Below, in pieces: positions 62,736 to 64,000 of a DNA stretch of 64,000 nucleotides; the first letter of the stretch is position 1, and the number at the start of each line of letters is the position of its first letter. Source of the stretch: Halostreptopolyspora alba (lineage in GTDB: Bacteria; Actinomycetota; Actinomycetes; Streptosporangiales; Streptosporangiaceae); contig RJMB01000021.1 of the NCBI GenBank assembly GCA_003725585.1, positions 1 through 64,000 of the forward strand, given 5' to 3'. The translations under genes were made by a program, and so were the position numbers. The notes under the pieces were generated by a model. That model saw nothing but the letters and a program-made list of their open reading frames with translations. It did no database searches and was not told where the DNA came from.

Positions 62736-63242
62736 ATGTCACGCGTTGATGTCGCCGAACTCGTGCGATCAGTTGTGGAGAACCGACGTCACGAACGAGG
62801 TCCGTTACTGGTCATCCTGCACGACCTGAACGACCAGCTGGGCTATATCGACTCCACGGTGGTCGAGCTGGTGGCCGGCGAGCTGAACGTCTCCCGCGCC
62901 GACGTCCACGGGGTCGTCACCTTCTACACCGACTTCCGCACCGAGCCGGCGGCCGGGGTGTCCCTCAAGCTGTGCCGGGCCGAGGCGTGCAAGGCCGTGG
63001 GCGCCGAGCGCGTGGTGGAACACGCCCAACAGGTCTTCGGCGTGCGGGTGGGCGAGACCACGCCGGACGGCTCGGTCACCCTCGACCAGGTCTTCTGCCT
63101 CGGCAACTGCGCGCTCGGCCCCGCGGCCCAGGTCAACGGAAAGACGCACGGCCGGGTCGACGAGAACCGGCTGGTCGAGATCCTGGCCAGCGCCGAAACC
63201 ACCGAGCGGGCATCAGCCACGTCCCCCGGGGAGCCCTCATGA
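62736..63242 (+). CDS. fdsG: NAD-dependent formate dehydrogenase gamma subunit (FdsG/NuoE-like)
   Basis: A 168-residue thioredoxin-fold [2Fe-2S] subunit homologous to NuoE. The cluster ligands are Cys-x4-Cys in LCRAEACKAVG and Cys-x3-Cys in CLGNCALGP. The N-terminal LLVILHDLNDQLGYIDSTVVELVAGELNVSRADVHGVVTFYTDFR is typical. In soluble NAD-linked formate dehydrogenases it relays electrons between the Mo/Fe-S alpha subunit and the FMN-bearing beta subunit. ATG 62736 is the start; its stop overlaps the beta-subunit start (ATGA). Confidence 0.85.
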   Translation: MSRVDVAELVRSVVENRRHERGPLLVILHDLNDQLGYIDSTVVELVAGELNVSRADVHGVVTFYTDFRTEPAAGVSLKLCRAEACKAVGAERVVEHAQQVFGVRVGETTPDGSVTLDQVFCLGNCALGPAAQVNGKTHGRVDENRLVEILASAETTERASATSPGEPS

Positions 63243-64000
63243 CCACGATCTACGTACCGCGCGACTCCTCCGCCACCTCCGTCGGCGCGGACGAGGTGGC
63301 CGCGGCCATCCGGGGCGCGGCCCGCGAGTCCGGCCACGACATCCGCCTGGTACGCAACGGCAGCCGCGGCATGTTCTGGCTGGAGCCGCTCGTCGAGGTG
63401 GCCACCGACCGCGGCCGCGTCGGCTACGGGCCGGTCACCGCCGACGCCGTGCCCGCCCTCATCGAGGCCGGCATGCTCGACGGCGCCGACCACGAGCTGT
63501 GCCTGGGGCTGGTCGAGGAGCTGCCGTGGATGCGCGACCAGCAGCGGTTGTGCTTCGCCCGAGTCGGGCTCACCGATCCGTTGTCCGTGGACGACTACGT
63601 CGCGAACGGCGGACTGGCCGGGCTGCGCGCCGCCCTCGATCTCGCCCCCGCCGAGGTCATCACCGAACTGAGCGACTCCGGGCTGCGCGGTCGCGGCGGC
63701 GCTGGCTTCCCCTCGGGAATCAAGTGGAAGACGGTCCTCGACACCGAGAGCGACCTCAAGTTCGTGTGCTGCAACGCCGACGAGGGCGACAGCGGCACCT
63801 TCGCCGACCGGATGCTCATGGAGGGCGACCCCTTCTGCCTCATCGAGAGCATGGCCATCGCGGCTCACGCGGTCGGCGCCACCGAGGGCTACATCTACAT
63901 CCGGTCGGAGTACCCCGACGCCGTCAACACGATGCGCGCGGCCATCGACATCGCCTATGCCCAGGGGTGGCTCGGCTCGGACATCCTGGACTCGGGGCTG
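63239..64000 (+). CDS. fdsB: NAD-dependent formate dehydrogenase beta subunit (FdsB/NuoF-like), 3' truncated by window
   Basis: The first 254 residues of a NuoF-family flavoprotein. Residues 1-100 (IYVPRDSSATSVGADEVAAAI ... NGSRGMFWLEPLVEVATDRGRVGYGPV) are the thioredoxin-like N-terminal extension typical of FdsB/HoxF. FMN- and NADH-binding motifs follow: LRGRGGAGFPSGIKWKTV and CCNADEGDSGTFADRM. This subunit passes electrons from formate oxidation to NAD+. ATG 63239 overlaps the fdsG stop. The C-terminal Fe-S domain, and the expected fdsA gene for the catalytic Mo subunit, lie beyond the window. Confidence 0.86.
   Translation, partial: MTTIYVPRDSSATSVGADEVAAAIRGAARESGHDIRLVRNGSRGMFWLEPLVEVATDRGRVGYGPVTADAVPALIEAGMLDGADHELCLGLVEELPWMRDQQRLCFARVGLTDPLSVDDYVANGGLAGLRAALDLAPAEVITELSDSGLRGRGGAGFPSGIKWKTVLDTESDLKFVCCNADEGDSGTFADRMLMEGDPFCLIESMAIAAHAVGATEGYIYIRSEYPDAVNTMRAAIDIAYAQGWLGSDILDSGL

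Overview
The window is very GC-rich, with short intergenic gaps, many GTG starts and one or two TTG starts, and many 4-bp ATGA/GTGA stop-start overlaps. Together with a mycothiol-dependent isomerase family protein, a furA-katG pair, an Azt-type zinc importer and a Hen1/Pnkp RNA-repair operon, this points to an actinomycete. A Nocardiopsis-like genome is my best guess; that is inference, since no rRNA or phylogenetic marker is present. I saw no transposase, integrase, CRISPR array, tRNA or rRNA, so the region reads as ordinary chromosome.

Layout. (1) 1-3.2 kb: start of a PdxA-like gene, a divergent sialidase-like beta-propeller gene and an Nramp-fold transporter without the usual metal-site motifs. 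(2) 3.2-8.2 kb: a zinc-uptake locus, aztB-aztD-aztC-aztD facing aztA, with a Zur-type box between aztA and aztB. (3) 8.2-11.3 kb: YhhN-like and DUF817 membrane proteins, a mycothiol-dependent isomerase family protein and a LURP-one-like protein. (4) 11.5-19.8 kb: a tightly coupled eight-gene operon for peptide or amide uptake and breakdown (Dpp/Opp-type ABC importer, M20 hydrolase, P1/S58 aminopeptidase, SDR). (5) 19.9-20.9 kb: two small minus-strand genes. (6) 21.1-27.3 kb: LacI regulator, sugar ABC importer and GH31 glycosidase, with matching palindromic operators before lacI and before the importer. (7) 27.3-32.8 kb: PPOX flavoprotein, copper P-type ATPase, alpha/beta hydrolase and a divergent ECF sigma factor with a SnoaL-like tail.

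(8) 33-43 kb: a group of unknown function. It holds a sugar-nucleotide epimerase with a zinc-knuckle insert, an OmpR-type two-component system, a GT2 glycosyltransferase, a DUF2064 protein, a methyltransferase, a zinc-ribbon protein, a GT-C-like membrane protein, a membrane molybdopterin oxidoreductase with an internal twin-arginine segment, and a small membrane protein. (9) 43-47 kb: sulfotransferase, TetR regulator and a translationally coupled pair of acyl-CoA dehydrogenases. (10) 47.3-51.2 kb: HxlR regulator head-to-head with an NTF2-like protein, then furA-katG. (11) 51.3-56.1 kb: NarL-type two-component system with an ABC-2 exporter, then a quinone-reductase-like MDR behind a MerR-type promoter. 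(12) 56.3-62.5 kb: lipoprotein, hen1-pnkp RNA repair, and a second sulfotransferase-like protein. (13) 62.5-64 kb: start of an NAD-dependent formate dehydrogenase operon (fdsG-fdsB), cut by the window end.

The most interesting parts are the glycan/redox group at 33-43 kb and the two AztD paralogues that appear to have divided the metal-binding motifs between them. Others are the P1 peptidase with an Asn-Thr processing site inside an importer operon, the Nramp-like protein lacking DPGN and MPH, and a 61-nt near-perfect inverted repeat at 47347-47407.
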